A stretch of 64,000 bases of DNA from Pseudomonas sp. J452 (lineage in GTDB: Bacteria > Pseudomonadota > Gammaproteobacteria > Pseudomonadales > Pseudomonadaceae). The notes below the pieces were generated by a model. It saw only the letters and a list, made by a program, of their open reading frames with translations, was not told where the DNA came from and searched no databases. This document shows, piece by piece, positions 7,357 through 17,321 of this stretch; the first letter of the stretch is position 1; each line of letters opens with the position of its first letter. Position numbers and translations under genes: made by a program. The stretch lies in contig NZ_CP088294.1 in NCBI RefSeq assembly GCF_024666525.1, positions 2,418,001 to 2,482,000 of the forward strand, in the 5' to 3' direction.

Positions 7357-8708
7357 AGGCTGGCCATCCCGATATAGGTGGCGGCGCCGGCCAGGTAGCC
7401 GAGCAGGGCCAGCAGGCTGATCTTCTTCAGGTACCAGATGAAGTCGATCTTCTCCATGCCCATGGCCGCCACGCCAGCCGCCGAGCCGATGATCAGGCAG
7501 CTGCCGCCGGTGCCGGCGCAGTAAGCGAGCAATTCCCAGAAGGTGCCGTCGATGACGAAGTTGCCCAGCCAGCCAGCCTCGCTGCCCGCCGCAGCCAGGG
7601 TGTCGGCGCTGACCAGCGGGTACATCTTCATCGCCCCGGCCACCAGCGGCACGTTGTCGACCACCGAGGACAGCAGGCCGATGGCGATGTTGATGGCGTA
7701 GACATTGCCCAGGCTGTCCTTGAGGGCGCTGGCAACCTGGGTCAGGTGGCCGGCGGTGGCCAGGCTGGATACGGCAAGCAGGATGCCGAGGAAGAACAGC
7801 ACGCTGGTGGTGTCGATCTTGCGCAGTACGCCGACCACCGACAGCGGGTGGCGGTCTTCGTCATTCTTGCCACGGTGCAGCAGCTCGGTGACCACCCACA
7901 GCACGCCGAGGCCGAACAGGATGCCCATGTACGGCGGCAGGTGGGTGATGGTCTTGAATACCGGCACGAACAGCAGGGCGCCGATACCGAGGGCGAACAC
8001 CAGGTTGCGCTCGAACGGCGTGGTCGGTTCGCGGTGCTCCTCGTCGCCGGCGCTGGCTGCCGGTCGTTCGAACTCGCCCTTCATGGTGAAGCTGAGCACC
8101 AGCAGCGGTACCAGCAGGCAGACCAGGCTGGGTACGAACAGCTCGGTGATGATGCCGCTGGCGCTGATCTGGTTGCCAATCCACAGCATGGTGGTGGTCA
8201 CGTCACCGATCGGCGACCAGGCGCCGCCGGCGTTGGCGGCGATCACCACGATACCGGCGTAGAACCAGCGCTCGCGGCGGTCGTCGATCAGCTTGCGCAG
8301 CAGCGAGACCATGACGATGGTGGTGGTCAGGTTGTCCAGCACGGCAGACAGGAAGAAGGTGATGAAGCCGATCAGCCACAGCAGCTGCACACGCTTGTTG
8401 GTGCGGATGCGCTCGGTGATGACCTTGAAACCGTCGTGGGCATCGATCAGCTCGACGATGGTCATGGCGCCCAGGAGGAAGAACAGGATCTCGGAAATCT
8501 CGCCCAGGTGATGGCGCAGCTCGGTGCTGATGCCGTGACCGCTGGCACTGTCCAGCGTCGGCAGGATGCTTTCGGCACCGAGGACCAGCGCGGTCCAGCA
8601 GAACACGGCGGTGAGGATGGCCGAGGCGGCCTTGTCGATCTTCAGCGGATGTTCCAGGGCTATGCACAGGTAGCCGGCGACGAAGATCAGGGCCATCAGT
8701 ACGTACAT
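7353..8708 (-). CDS. nhaD: NhaD-type Na+/H+ antiporter
   Basis: The 451-residue integral membrane protein has about a dozen hydrophobic segments. It carries features of the NhaD/ion-transporter superfamily, such as LGEISEILFFLLGAMTIVELIDAHDGF near residues 68-95, the LDNLTTTIVMVSLL helix and the NAGGAWSPIGDVTTTMLW loop, with a second SSVVDNVPLVAGAM repeat near the C terminus. It exchanges cytoplasmic Na+ or Li+ for H+ at the inner membrane. Length is usual for NhaD. It is the first gene of a two-gene operon with the small winged-helix protein. The 242 bases between it and valS hold its promoter and the valS terminator. Confidence 0.92.
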   Translation of the reverse strand: MYVLMALIFVAGYLCIALEHPLKIDKAASAILTAVFCWTALVLGAESILPTLDSASGHGISTELRHHLGEISEILFFLLGAMTIVELIDAHDGFKVITERIRTNKRVQLLWLIGFITFFLSAVLDNLTTTIVMVSLLRKLIDDRRERWFYAGIVVIAANAGGAWSPIGDVTTTMLWIGNQISASGIITELFVPSLVCLLVPLLVLSFTMKGEFERPAASAGDEEHREPTTPFERNLVFALGIGALLFVPVFKTITHLPPYMGILFGLGVLWVVTELLHRGKNDEDRHPLSVVGVLRKIDTTSVLFFLGILLAVSSLATAGHLTQVASALKDSLGNVYAINIAIGLLSSVVDNVPLVAGAMKMYPLVSADTLAAAGSEAGWLGNFVIDGTFWELLAYCAGTGGSCLIIGSAAGVAAMGMEKIDFIWYLKKISLLALLGYLAGAATYIGMASL

Positions 8709-8899
8709 GGACGATTCCCTTGTGGTTGTAGTTATGGGCAGCCGGCGAGCATGCCTGATCGTACCGCTAGCGGAAAGAGGCCGGCACCCGCCCTGGAGCG
8801 CGGGCGCCCGAGCAGCTGCGCCGAATATTGGAGGTACAAGCGGCTTTAGCGGCGAATGACGTTGATCCGCGCGACAACGCGCAGGCTGCCGCGCGCAAG

Positions 8900-8930
8900 A
8901 AAAAGGCCCGCGGTCTGACGACGGCGGGCC
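8900..8930 (-). terminator. Rho-independent terminator of valS
   Basis: Read on the minus strand this is GGCCCGC, a 12-base loop, GCGGGCC and then TTTTT. It lies 20 bases beyond the valS stop. The stem is perfect and GC-rich. Confidence 0.9.
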
Positions 8931-8950
8931 TTGTTCAGGGTGCGGCTGCT

Positions 8951-11782
8951 TTACAGGTTGGCGATCTTCTCGCGCTGCTCGACCAGCTTGGCCAGCGCCT
9001 GTTCGGCCTCGGCCAGTTTGGCGCGCTCCTTGTCGAGCACTTCGGCCGGCGCCTTGGCGACGAAACCTTCGTTGCTCAGCTTGCCGCCGACGCGCTGCAC
9101 TTCACCGGAGAGGCGCTGGATTTCCTTGTCCAGGCGCGCCAGTTCGGCGTCCTTGTCGATCAGCCCGGCCATCGGCACCAGCACCTGCATCTCGCCGACC
9201 AGGGCGGTGGCGGACATCGGCGCTTCCTCGCCGGCAGCCAGCACGCGTACCGACTCCAGCTTGGCCAGCTTGCTCAGCAGCGGCTCGAAGTCGGCCAGGC
9301 GGCGCAGGTCTTCGCCGCTGGCGTTGGCGACGATGATGTCGATGCGCTTGGCCATGGAGATCTTCATCTCGCCACGGATCTGCCGCACGCCGAGCATCAG
9401 CTGCTTGACCCACTCGATGTCGCCTTCGGCGGCGGCGTCGATGCGGCTCTCGTTCGCCACCGGCCAGGCCTGCAGCATGATGGTGTCGCCGCTGACGCCA
9501 GCCTGGGTCTTGATCCGTTGCCAGATTTCTTCGGTGATGAAGGGCATGAACGGGTGGGCCAGGCGCAGAACCACTTCCAGCACGCGGATCAGCGTGCGGC
9601 GGGTGCCACGCTGGCGTTCTACTGGCGCGTTTTCGTCCCAGAGAACAGGTTTCACCAGCTCCAAATACCAGGCGCAGTACTCGTCCCAGACGAATTCATA
9701 GAGGGCCTGGGCGGCCAGGTCGAAGCGGAAAGCGTCGAGGTGACGGGTGACGTCCTGCTCGGTGCGCTGCAGGGCGGAGATGATCCAGCGGTCGACCGGC
9801 GACAGCTCGACCGGCTCACCGTTGACGCCAGTGTCCTGGCCGTCGGTGTTTTCCAGCACGAAGTTGGCGGCGTTCCACAGCTTGTTGCAGAAGTTGCGGT
9901 AGCCCTCGACGCGGCCCATGTCGAACTTGATGTCGCGACCGGTGGAGGCCAGCGCCAGGTTGGTGAAGCGCAGGGCGTCGGTGCCGTAGGCGGCGATGCC
10001 GTCGGGGAACTCGGCGCGGGTCTGCTTGGCGATCTTCTCGGCCAGCTTCGGTTGCATCAGGCCGGTGGTGCGCTTTTCCAGCAGCTCGTCGAGGGTGATG
10101 CCATCGACGATATCCAGCGGGTCGAGCACGTTGCCCTTGGACTTGGACATCTTCTGGCCCTGGCCGTCGCGCACCAGGCCGTGCACGTATACGGTCTTGA
10201 ACGGGATCTGCCCGGTCAGGTGGGTGGACAGCATGATCATCCGGGCGACCCAGAAGAAGATGATATCGAAGCCCGTTACCAGAACATCGGTGGGGTGGAA
10301 GGTCTTGAGGAAGTCGGTCTGCTGCGGCCAGCCGAGGGTGGAGAAGGTCCACAGGCCGGAGCTGAACCAGGTGTCCAGCACGTCTTCGTCCTGGCGCAGG
10401 TTGACGCCTGCGAGGTTGTGCTTGGCGCGCACTTCGGCCTCGTCACGGCCGACATAGACGTTGCCGGCATCGTCGTACCAGGCCGGGATGCGATGGCCCC
10501 ACCAGAGCTGACGGCTGATGCACCAGTCCTGGATGTCGCGCATCCAGCTGAAGTACATGTTCTCGTACTGCTTGGGCACGAACTGGATCTCGCCACTCTC
10601 GACCACGGCGATGGCTTTTTCGGCCAGCGGCTTGGTGGAGACGTACCACTGGTCGGTCAGCCACGGCTCGATGATGGTGCCGGAGCGGTCGCCCTTCGGT
10701 ACTTTCAGCGCGTGGTCGTCGATGCTTTCCAGCAGGCCGGCAGCCTCGAAGGCGGCAACGATCTGCTTGCGCGCGACAAAACGGTCGAGGCCGGCGTATT
10801 CGGCCGGCAGGCTGCCGTCGATCTCGCTGTTGACGCTGCCGTCGATGTTGAACACCTGGGCCTTGGCGAGAACCTGCGCATCCTTGTCGAAGATATTCAG
10901 CAGCGGCAGGTTGTGGCGCTTGCCGACTTCATAGTCGTTGAAGTCGTGGGCCGGGGTGATCTTCACGCAGCCGGTGCCGAATTCGGGGTCGCAGTAATCG
11001 TCGGCGATGATCGGAATACGGCGGCCAACCAGCGGCAGCTCGACGAAGGTGCCGATCAGGGCTTTATAACGCTCGTCTTCCGGGTGCACGGCTACGGCGC
11101 TGTCGCCGAGCATGGTTTCCGGGCGGGTGGTGGCGACGATCAGGTAGTCCTTGCCGTCGGCGGTCTTGTTGCCGTCGGCCAGCGGATAACGCAGGTTCCA
11201 CAGGTGGCCCTTCTCGTCGTGGTTCTCCACTTCGAGGTCGGAGATGGCGGTGTGGAACTTGGTGTCCCAGTTGACCAGGCGCTTGCCGCGGTAGATCAGG
11301 CCGTCGTTGTGCAGGCGCACGAAGGCTTCTTTAACGGCCTCGGATAGGCCCTCGTCCATGGTGAAGCGCTCGCGCGACCAGTCCACCGAGGAGCCCAGGC
11401 GACGGATCTGCCGGGTGATGGTGCCGCCGGACTGTTCCTTCCACTCCCAGACTTTCTCCAGGAACTTCTCGCGGCCCAGGTCGTGGCGGCCGATGCCGTC
11501 GGCGGCCAGTTGGCGCTCGACCACCATCTGCGTGGCGATCCCCGCGTGGTCGGTGCCCGGCTGCCACAGGGTGTTGCGGCCCTGCATGCGGCGGAAGCGG
11601 ATCAGCGCATCCATGATCGAGTTGTTGAAGCCATGGCCCATGTGCAGGCTGCCGGTGACGTTCGGCGGCGGGATCATGATGGTGTAGGGCTCGCCGGAAC
11701 CTTGCGGGGCGAAGTAGTTGTTCTGCTCCCAGGTCTGGTACCAGGAAGTTTCGATGGCGTGGGGCTGGTAGGTCTTGTCCAT
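8951..11782 (-). CDS. valS: Valyl-tRNA synthetase
   Basis: The 943-residue class I aminoacyl-tRNA synthetase charges tRNA-Val in the cytoplasm. The HIGH-type motif is HMGH at residues 47-50 ([13 protein letters not shown]), and KMSKSKGN is present in the catalytic core. The CP1 editing domain lies between, the anticodon-binding helical domain follows, and the C-terminal coiled coil typical of ValRS ([19 protein letters not shown], residues ~880-943) closes it. I placed the start at 11782 ([16 protein letters not shown]), 72 bases inside the longest frame, because the extra N-terminal residues are atypical. It is the last gene of the pepA-holC-hypothetical-valS series, with a 310-base gap before it that contains a repeat element. 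Confidence 0.97.
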   Translation of the reverse strand: MDKTYQPHAIETSWYQTWEQNNYFAPQGSGEPYTIMIPPPNVTGSLHMGHGFNNSIMDALIRFRRMQGRNTLWQPGTDHAGIATQMVVERQLAADGIGRHDLGREKFLEKVWEWKEQSGGTITRQIRRLGSSVDWSRERFTMDEGLSEAVKEAFVRLHNDGLIYRGKRLVNWDTKFHTAISDLEVENHDEKGHLWNLRYPLADGNKTADGKDYLIVATTRPETMLGDSAVAVHPEDERYKALIGTFVELPLVGRRIPIIADDYCDPEFGTGCVKITPAHDFNDYEVGKRHNLPLLNIFDKDAQVLAKAQVFNIDGSVNSEIDGSLPAEYAGLDRFVARKQIVAAFEAAGLLESIDDHALKVPKGDRSGTIIEPWLTDQWYVSTKPLAEKAIAVVESGEIQFVPKQYENMYFSWMRDIQDWCISRQLWWGHRIPAWYDDAGNVYVGRDEAEVRAKHNLAGVNLRQDEDVLDTWFSSGLWTFSTLGWPQQTDFLKTFHPTDVLVTGFDIIFFWVARMIMLSTHLTGQIPFKTVYVHGLVRDGQGQKMSKSKGNVLDPLDIVDGITLDELLEKRTTGLMQPKLAEKIAKQTRAEFPDGIAAYGTDALRFTNLALASTGRDIKFDMGRVEGYRNFCNKLWNAANFVLENTDGQDTGVNGEPVELSPVDRWIISALQRTEQDVTRHLDAFRFDLAAQALYEFVWDEYCAWYLELVKPVLWDENAPVERQRGTRRTLIRVLEVVLRLAHPFMPFITEEIWQRIKTQAGVSGDTIMLQAWPVANESRIDAAAEGDIEWVKQLMLGVRQIRGEMKISMAKRIDIIVANASGEDLRRLADFEPLLSKLAKLESVRVLAAGEEAPMSATALVGEMQVLVPMAGLIDKDAELARLDKEIQRLSGEVQRVGGKLSNEGFVAKAPAEVLDKERAKLAEAEQALAKLVEQREKIANL

Positions 11783-11895
11783 GGGTGCGGCGGGACCGTA
11801 TTGGCAACTGATCGGGAAAGCCGGCAAGTATAACGGCAAAGGGCAGGCGGCCAAAGGCCGAAGCGGCGAGCGCCGGACGACGGGTGTCTCGGAAG

Positions 11896-12038
11896 CTCCC
11901 CTCTCCCACTTGTGGGAGAGGGGCTGGGGGAGAGGGGGTTGGTCTACTCACCCTCTCCCCCAGCCCTCGGCTTTAGCTTCCTGCGTCGCTCTACCTCCTG
12001 CATCCATGCAGTTGTCTCCCGTGAACGGGAGAGGGGGC
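11896..12038. repeat. ~143-bp intergenic repeat, copy 1
   Basis: This fills much of the 310-base gap between valS and the upstream hypothetical gene. One end is a hairpin CTCTCCCACTTGTGGGAGAG, the other a hairpin CTCCCGTGAACGGGAG. Between them are CCTCGGCTTTAGCTTCCTGCGTCGC and the small palindrome TGCATCCATGCA. A second copy at 17030-17172 is in the opposite orientation and by eye more than 80 percent identical. It has hairpin ends and no coding capacity, so a non-autonomous mobile or BIME-like element is likely. Confidence 0.75.
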
Positions 12039-12092
12039 AAAAGCGCACCGCACCGCGACTATGAAACTGCAAAAAAGACTCTGAACGGGTTC

Positions 12093-12632
12093 TCAGGGCT
12101 TGCGCTGGGCCAGCAGGCGGTCGAGGCGGGCGTCGAGGCGGCGCTTGAGTTCGGCCTCGATCTGCGGCACGAAATCGTCGATCACGTCCTGTAGCAGCAG
12201 TTGGGCGGCGGCACGCAGTTCGCCGTCGAGGCGGTTCAGTTCGCCGAGTCCCTGGGCACTGACGCTGCGCTGGATGGCGCTGCTGATGGTCGAGCTGGCA
12301 GGTGCGGTTGGCGCGGTAGCGGGTTTGGCCGGCGCTACAGGGGCAGCTGTGGGGCTCGGGGTAACCGGCGAGGCCGGGCGCTGGGGCGGAAGGCTTGTCG
12401 CAGGGACGCTGGTCGCGCGGGCCGACGGCACTGGGGTGGCACTTGGCGGCGGGGTGGGCAGGCTTACGGTCGGGCCGGGCTCGATGATGTCGGACAGCAG
12501 GGGAATCTGCAGGTCATCGTCGAGGCTGTCAGTCAGCAGCGGCGGTTCGAGCTGTTGCTCTTCCAGCAGCTTGCGGATGGACTCGAGGTCATCCAGCAGG
12601 TGGTCGGGCTTGGGCGGTTTCGGGGTGTCCAT
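12093..12632 (-). CDS. Hypothetical protein with Pro/Ala-rich linker, between holC and valS
   Basis: The 179-residue protein has an acidic N terminus (LLDDLESIRKLLEEQ), then a disordered stretch rich in Pro, Ala, Ser and Thr (~residues 50-115). A C-terminal helical region follows (LGELNRLDGELRAAAQLLLQDVIDDFVPQIEAELKRRLDARL, in outline). A gene of this kind lies between holC and valS in P. aeruginosa as I recall (PA3833). Its function is unknown. It starts eight bases after the holC stop, so it is likely co-translated with the DNA polymerase chi subunit. A helical tail after a flexible linker would suit a protein-protein adaptor, but that is only inference. Confidence 0.8.
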   Translation of the reverse strand: MDTPKPPKPDHLLDDLESIRKLLEEQQLEPPLLTDSLDDDLQIPLLSDIIEPGPTVSLPTPPPSATPVPSARATSVPATSLPPQRPASPVTPSPTAAPVAPAKPATAPTAPASSTISSAIQRSVSAQGLGELNRLDGELRAAAQLLLQDVIDDFVPQIEAELKRRLDARLDRLLAQRKP

Positions 12633-12640
12633 GGCTTGAA

Positions 12641-14681
<2,041 letters not shown>

Positions 14682-15818
14682 TTGATCGTCTTCCGCTATC
14701 TGTCTCGCGAAGTGCTGCTCACCCTCAGTGCGGTCAGTGCCGTACTGCTGGTGATCATCATGAGCGGGCGCTTCATCAAGTACCTGGCCCAGGCGGCGCA
14801 GGGTCTGCTCGACCCCGGCGTGCTGTTCATGATCATGGGCTTCCGTCTGCCCGGATTCCTCCAGCTGATCCTGCCGCTGGGTCTGTTCCTCGGCATCCTG
14901 CTGGCCTACGGGCGCCTGTACCTGGACAGCGAGATGACCGTGCTGTCGGCCACCGGCATGAGCAACAAGCGCCTGCTGACCTACACCATGGCGCCGGCGG
15001 CGCTGGTGGCCGTGCTGACGGGTTGGCTGAGCCTGGGTCTGGCGCCGCAGGGGGTGGCCGAGGTCACGCGGATCCTCAATCAGCAGGATGCCCTGACCGA
15101 GTTCGATACTCTGGTGCCCGGCCGTTTCCAGGCGATGAAGGATGGCTCGCGGGTTACCTACACGGAAAGCCTCTCGGCGGATCGGGCGCAGCTGTCCGGG
15201 GTGTTCATTTCCGAGAAGCGCTTCAGCCGCGACAAGGCGGAGAAAAATAAGGAGCGTGGCATCACCGTGCTGGTCGCCGAGAAAGGTCGCCAGGTGATCC
15301 AGGCCGATGGCAGCCGCTACCTGATCCTGGAAAATGGCTACCGCTACGATGGCAACCCGGGCCAGGCTGACTACCGGGCGATCCAGTACGAGACCTATGG
15401 CGTGCTGTTGCCCAAGCCGTCGGTGAGCAGCGAGATCAGTGAGCGCGAGGCCATTCCTACCCGCGAACTGCTGGGTAGCGACAACCCGCGTTATCAGGCC
15501 GAGCTGCAATGGCGCCTGTCGATTCCGCTGCTGGTATTTGTCGTCGTGTTGCTGGCGGTACCGCTGTCGCGAGTCAATCCGCGCCAGGGTCGCTTCCTCA
15601 AGCTGCTGCCGGCGATTCTGCTGTACATGGCCTACCTGGCGCTGCTGATCGGTGCCCGTGGCCAGTTGGACAAGGGCAAGATTCCCCAGGATCTGGGGCT
15701 GTGGTGGGTGCACGGCCTGTTCCTGTTGATCGGTCTGGGGCTGTTCTGCTGGACGCCTCTGCAACTCAAGCTGGCCAGCCGCCGCGCAGTGAAGGAGATG
15801 GCCCATGGTCAGGCTTGA
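14682..15818 (+). CDS. lptF: LPS export system permease LptF
   Basis: The 378-residue inner-membrane permease forms, with LptG and the LptB ATPase, the transporter that extracts lipopolysaccharide toward the outer membrane. It has the usual two sets of three membrane helices around a periplasmic beta-jellyroll domain (RYLSREVLLTLSAVSAVLLVIIMSGRF at the N terminus, in outline; C-terminal LLVFVVVLLAVPLSRVNPRQGRF). I favour a TTG start at 14682, giving MIVFRYLSREV, because GGAG lies eight bases upstream. GTG at 14673 would overlap that ribosome-binding site. It overlaps lptG by 14 bases. Confidence 0.93.
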   Translation: MIVFRYLSREVLLTLSAVSAVLLVIIMSGRFIKYLAQAAQGLLDPGVLFMIMGFRLPGFLQLILPLGLFLGILLAYGRLYLDSEMTVLSATGMSNKRLLTYTMAPAALVAVLTGWLSLGLAPQGVAEVTRILNQQDALTEFDTLVPGRFQAMKDGSRVTYTESLSADRAQLSGVFISEKRFSRDKAEKNKERGITVLVAEKGRQVIQADGSRYLILENGYRYDGNPGQADYRAIQYETYGVLLPKPSVSSEISEREAIPTRELLGSDNPRYQAELQWRLSIPLLVFVVVLLAVPLSRVNPRQGRFLKLLPAILLYMAYLALLIGARGQLDKGKIPQDLGLWWVHGLFLLIGLGLFCWTPLQLKLASRRAVKEMAHGQA

Positions 15819-16866
15819 TCGTTACATCGGAACCAGCGTGTTCTACGCCATCCTGGCGGTGCTGGGAATCATTGTCGGCCTGGCGCTGCTGTTCGCCTTC
15901 ATCGACGAACTGGGCGACGTGGGCGAGGCCTATGGCACCTTCGAGGCGTTGGTGTATGTCCTGCTGACCCTGCCGCGGCGTATCTACGAGATGCTGCCGA
16001 TGGCTGCGCTGATCGGCTGTCTGATTGGTCTGGGCAGCCTGGCCAGCAACAGTGAGCTGACCATCATGCGTGCGGCTGGCGTGTCGGTCAGCCGTATCGT
16101 CTGGGCGGTGATGAAGCCGATGCTGGTGCTGATGCTGGTCGGCGTGCTGATCGGCGAATACCTGGCGCCCTGGAGCGAGAACCTGGCCCAGGCCCATCGC
16201 TCCATGGCCCAGGGCGGCGGCGAGGCGCAAAGCTCCAAGCGCGGTCTGTGGCATCGCCAGGGCCAGGAATATGTGCACATCAACGCCGTGCAGCCGAATG
16301 GTCGGCTGTATGGCGTGACCCGCTATCAGTTCGATGACCAGCGGCACCTGCTTTCCTCGAGCTTTGCCCGCCGTGCCTTGTACCAGGGCGATCACTGGCA
16401 GCTGGAAGACGTCAAGACTACGCATTTCCGCGAGCGCAGCACCGAGGTGATCGACGCGCCGATCGAACGCTGGGATGTCGAGCTTAACCCGCAGCTGCTC
16501 GGTACCGTGGTGATGGAACCGGACTCTCTGTCGATCAGCGGCCTGTGGCGCTATATCCGCTACCTCGGCGAGCAGGGCCTGAACAATGGCAGCTATTGGC
16601 TGGCGTTCTGGACCAAGGTGCTGCAACCGCTGGTGACGGCGGCGCTGGTGCTGATGGCGATTTCCTTCATCTTCGGCCCGCTGCGCTCGGTGACCCTCGG
16701 TCAGCGCGTGTTTACCGGTGTGCTGGTGGGTTTCGTGTTCCGCATCGCTCAGGACCTGCTCGGCCCATCGAGCCTGGTATTCGGCTTCTCGCCGCTGCTG
16801 GCGGTGCTGGTGCCGGCACTGATCTGTGCCGGGGCGGGCTTCGTGCTGTTGCGCCGCGCGGCCTGA
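15805..16866 (+). CDS. lptG: LPS export system permease LptG
   Basis: The 353-residue partner of LptF starts MVRLDRYIGTSVFYAIL and has the same architecture. There is an N-terminal trio of membrane helices with LPRRIYEMLPMAALIGCLIGLGSLASNSEL, a periplasmic domain (~120-260, with RYQFDDQRHL and GDHWQLEDV) and a C-terminal trio including FIFGPLRSVTLGQRV. It overlaps lptF by 14 bases and is followed within 20 bases by a strong terminator, so lptFG form a two-gene operon. Confidence 0.95.
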   Translation: MVRLDRYIGTSVFYAILAVLGIIVGLALLFAFIDELGDVGEAYGTFEALVYVLLTLPRRIYEMLPMAALIGCLIGLGSLASNSELTIMRAAGVSVSRIVWAVMKPMLVLMLVGVLIGEYLAPWSENLAQAHRSMAQGGGEAQSSKRGLWHRQGQEYVHINAVQPNGRLYGVTRYQFDDQRHLLSSSFARRALYQGDHWQLEDVKTTHFRERSTEVIDAPIERWDVELNPQLLGTVVMEPDSLSISGLWRYIRYLGEQGLNNGSYWLAFWTKVLQPLVTAALVLMAISFIFGPLRSVTLGQRVFTGVLVGFVFRIAQDLLGPSSLVFGFSPLLAVLVPALICAGAGFVLLRRAA

Positions 16867-16883
16867 TACCAAGTGGGATGTGC

Positions 16884-16910
16884 AAAGGCCGGGCTTAGCC
16901 CGGCCTTTTT
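16884..16910 (+). terminator. Terminator of lptFG
   Basis: AAAGGCCGGGC, TTA loop, GCCCGGCC and TTTTT, 17 bases after the lptG stop. It is a perfect short-loop hairpin. Confidence 0.93.
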
Positions 16911-17029
16911 GTTGGTGGGGATTGCTGGTGAGCGGATGGCTGCAATGTTGCTTGCCGCGACCGGCCTGATTGCAGCCGCGATGGGCAAAGAGGGACTGAG
17001 TCTGTAAGGCTGTGCACTTAAGTGCTTTG

Positions 17030-17172
17030 CTCCCCTCTCCCGTTCACGGGAGACGACTGCATGGATGCAGGCGGTAGGGCGACGCAGGAAGCCAAAGCCG
17101 AGGGGCCGGGGGGAGTGTGGGCAGGCCACTCCGCCCCTCTCCCTAACCCTCTCCCACAAGTGGGAGAGGGGA
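17030..17172. repeat. ~143-bp intergenic repeat, copy 2 (inverted relative to copy 1)
   Basis: Same element as 11896-12038, in the opposite direction: hairpin CTCCCGTTCACGGGAG at the left end, then TGCATGGATGCA, GCGACGCAGGAAGC and a right-end hairpin CTCTCCCACAAGTGGGAGAG. It lies in the 455-base gap between lptG and the GGDEF/EAL gene; the remainder of that gap holds only the two terminators and unremarkable sequence. The inner part (GGGAGTGTGGGCAGGCCACTCC) differs most from copy 1. Confidence 0.75.
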
Positions 17173-17230
17173 CTGTCCGTATTGGCAGAAAGTCATTATC
17201 CCGTTGCATGGCCGCTGCACTTGCCGCAGA

Positions 17231-17269
17231 AAAAAACGCCGCGACTCCTCGGGAGATCGCGGCGTTTTT
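17231..17269. terminator. Terminator of the GGDEF/EAL gene (bidirectional)
   Basis: AAAAAACGCCGCGA and TCGCGGCGTTTTT flank a loop containing CTCCTCGGGAG. It has A and T runs on both sides, so it can stop transcription in both directions. It sits about 50 bases past the minus-strand stop at 17322. Confidence 0.9.
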
Positions 17270-17321
17270 CTTAAGGGGACAGCGCCAGGGCTAAGGGCGG
17301 CCTTTCGGCACTATCGAGTGG

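Noticed and set aside
8828..11347. 839-codon plus-strand frame opposite valS
   Set aside because: Antisense to an unmistakable ValRS, with repetitive LGQ/VDAL composition typical of reverse-strand reading of high-GC genes.
16936..17007. 23-codon hydrophobic reading frame (MAAMLLAATGLIAAAMGK...) after the lptG terminator
   Set aside because: It resembles a tiny membrane peptide, but there is no convincing ribosome site and it lies downstream of a strong terminator.
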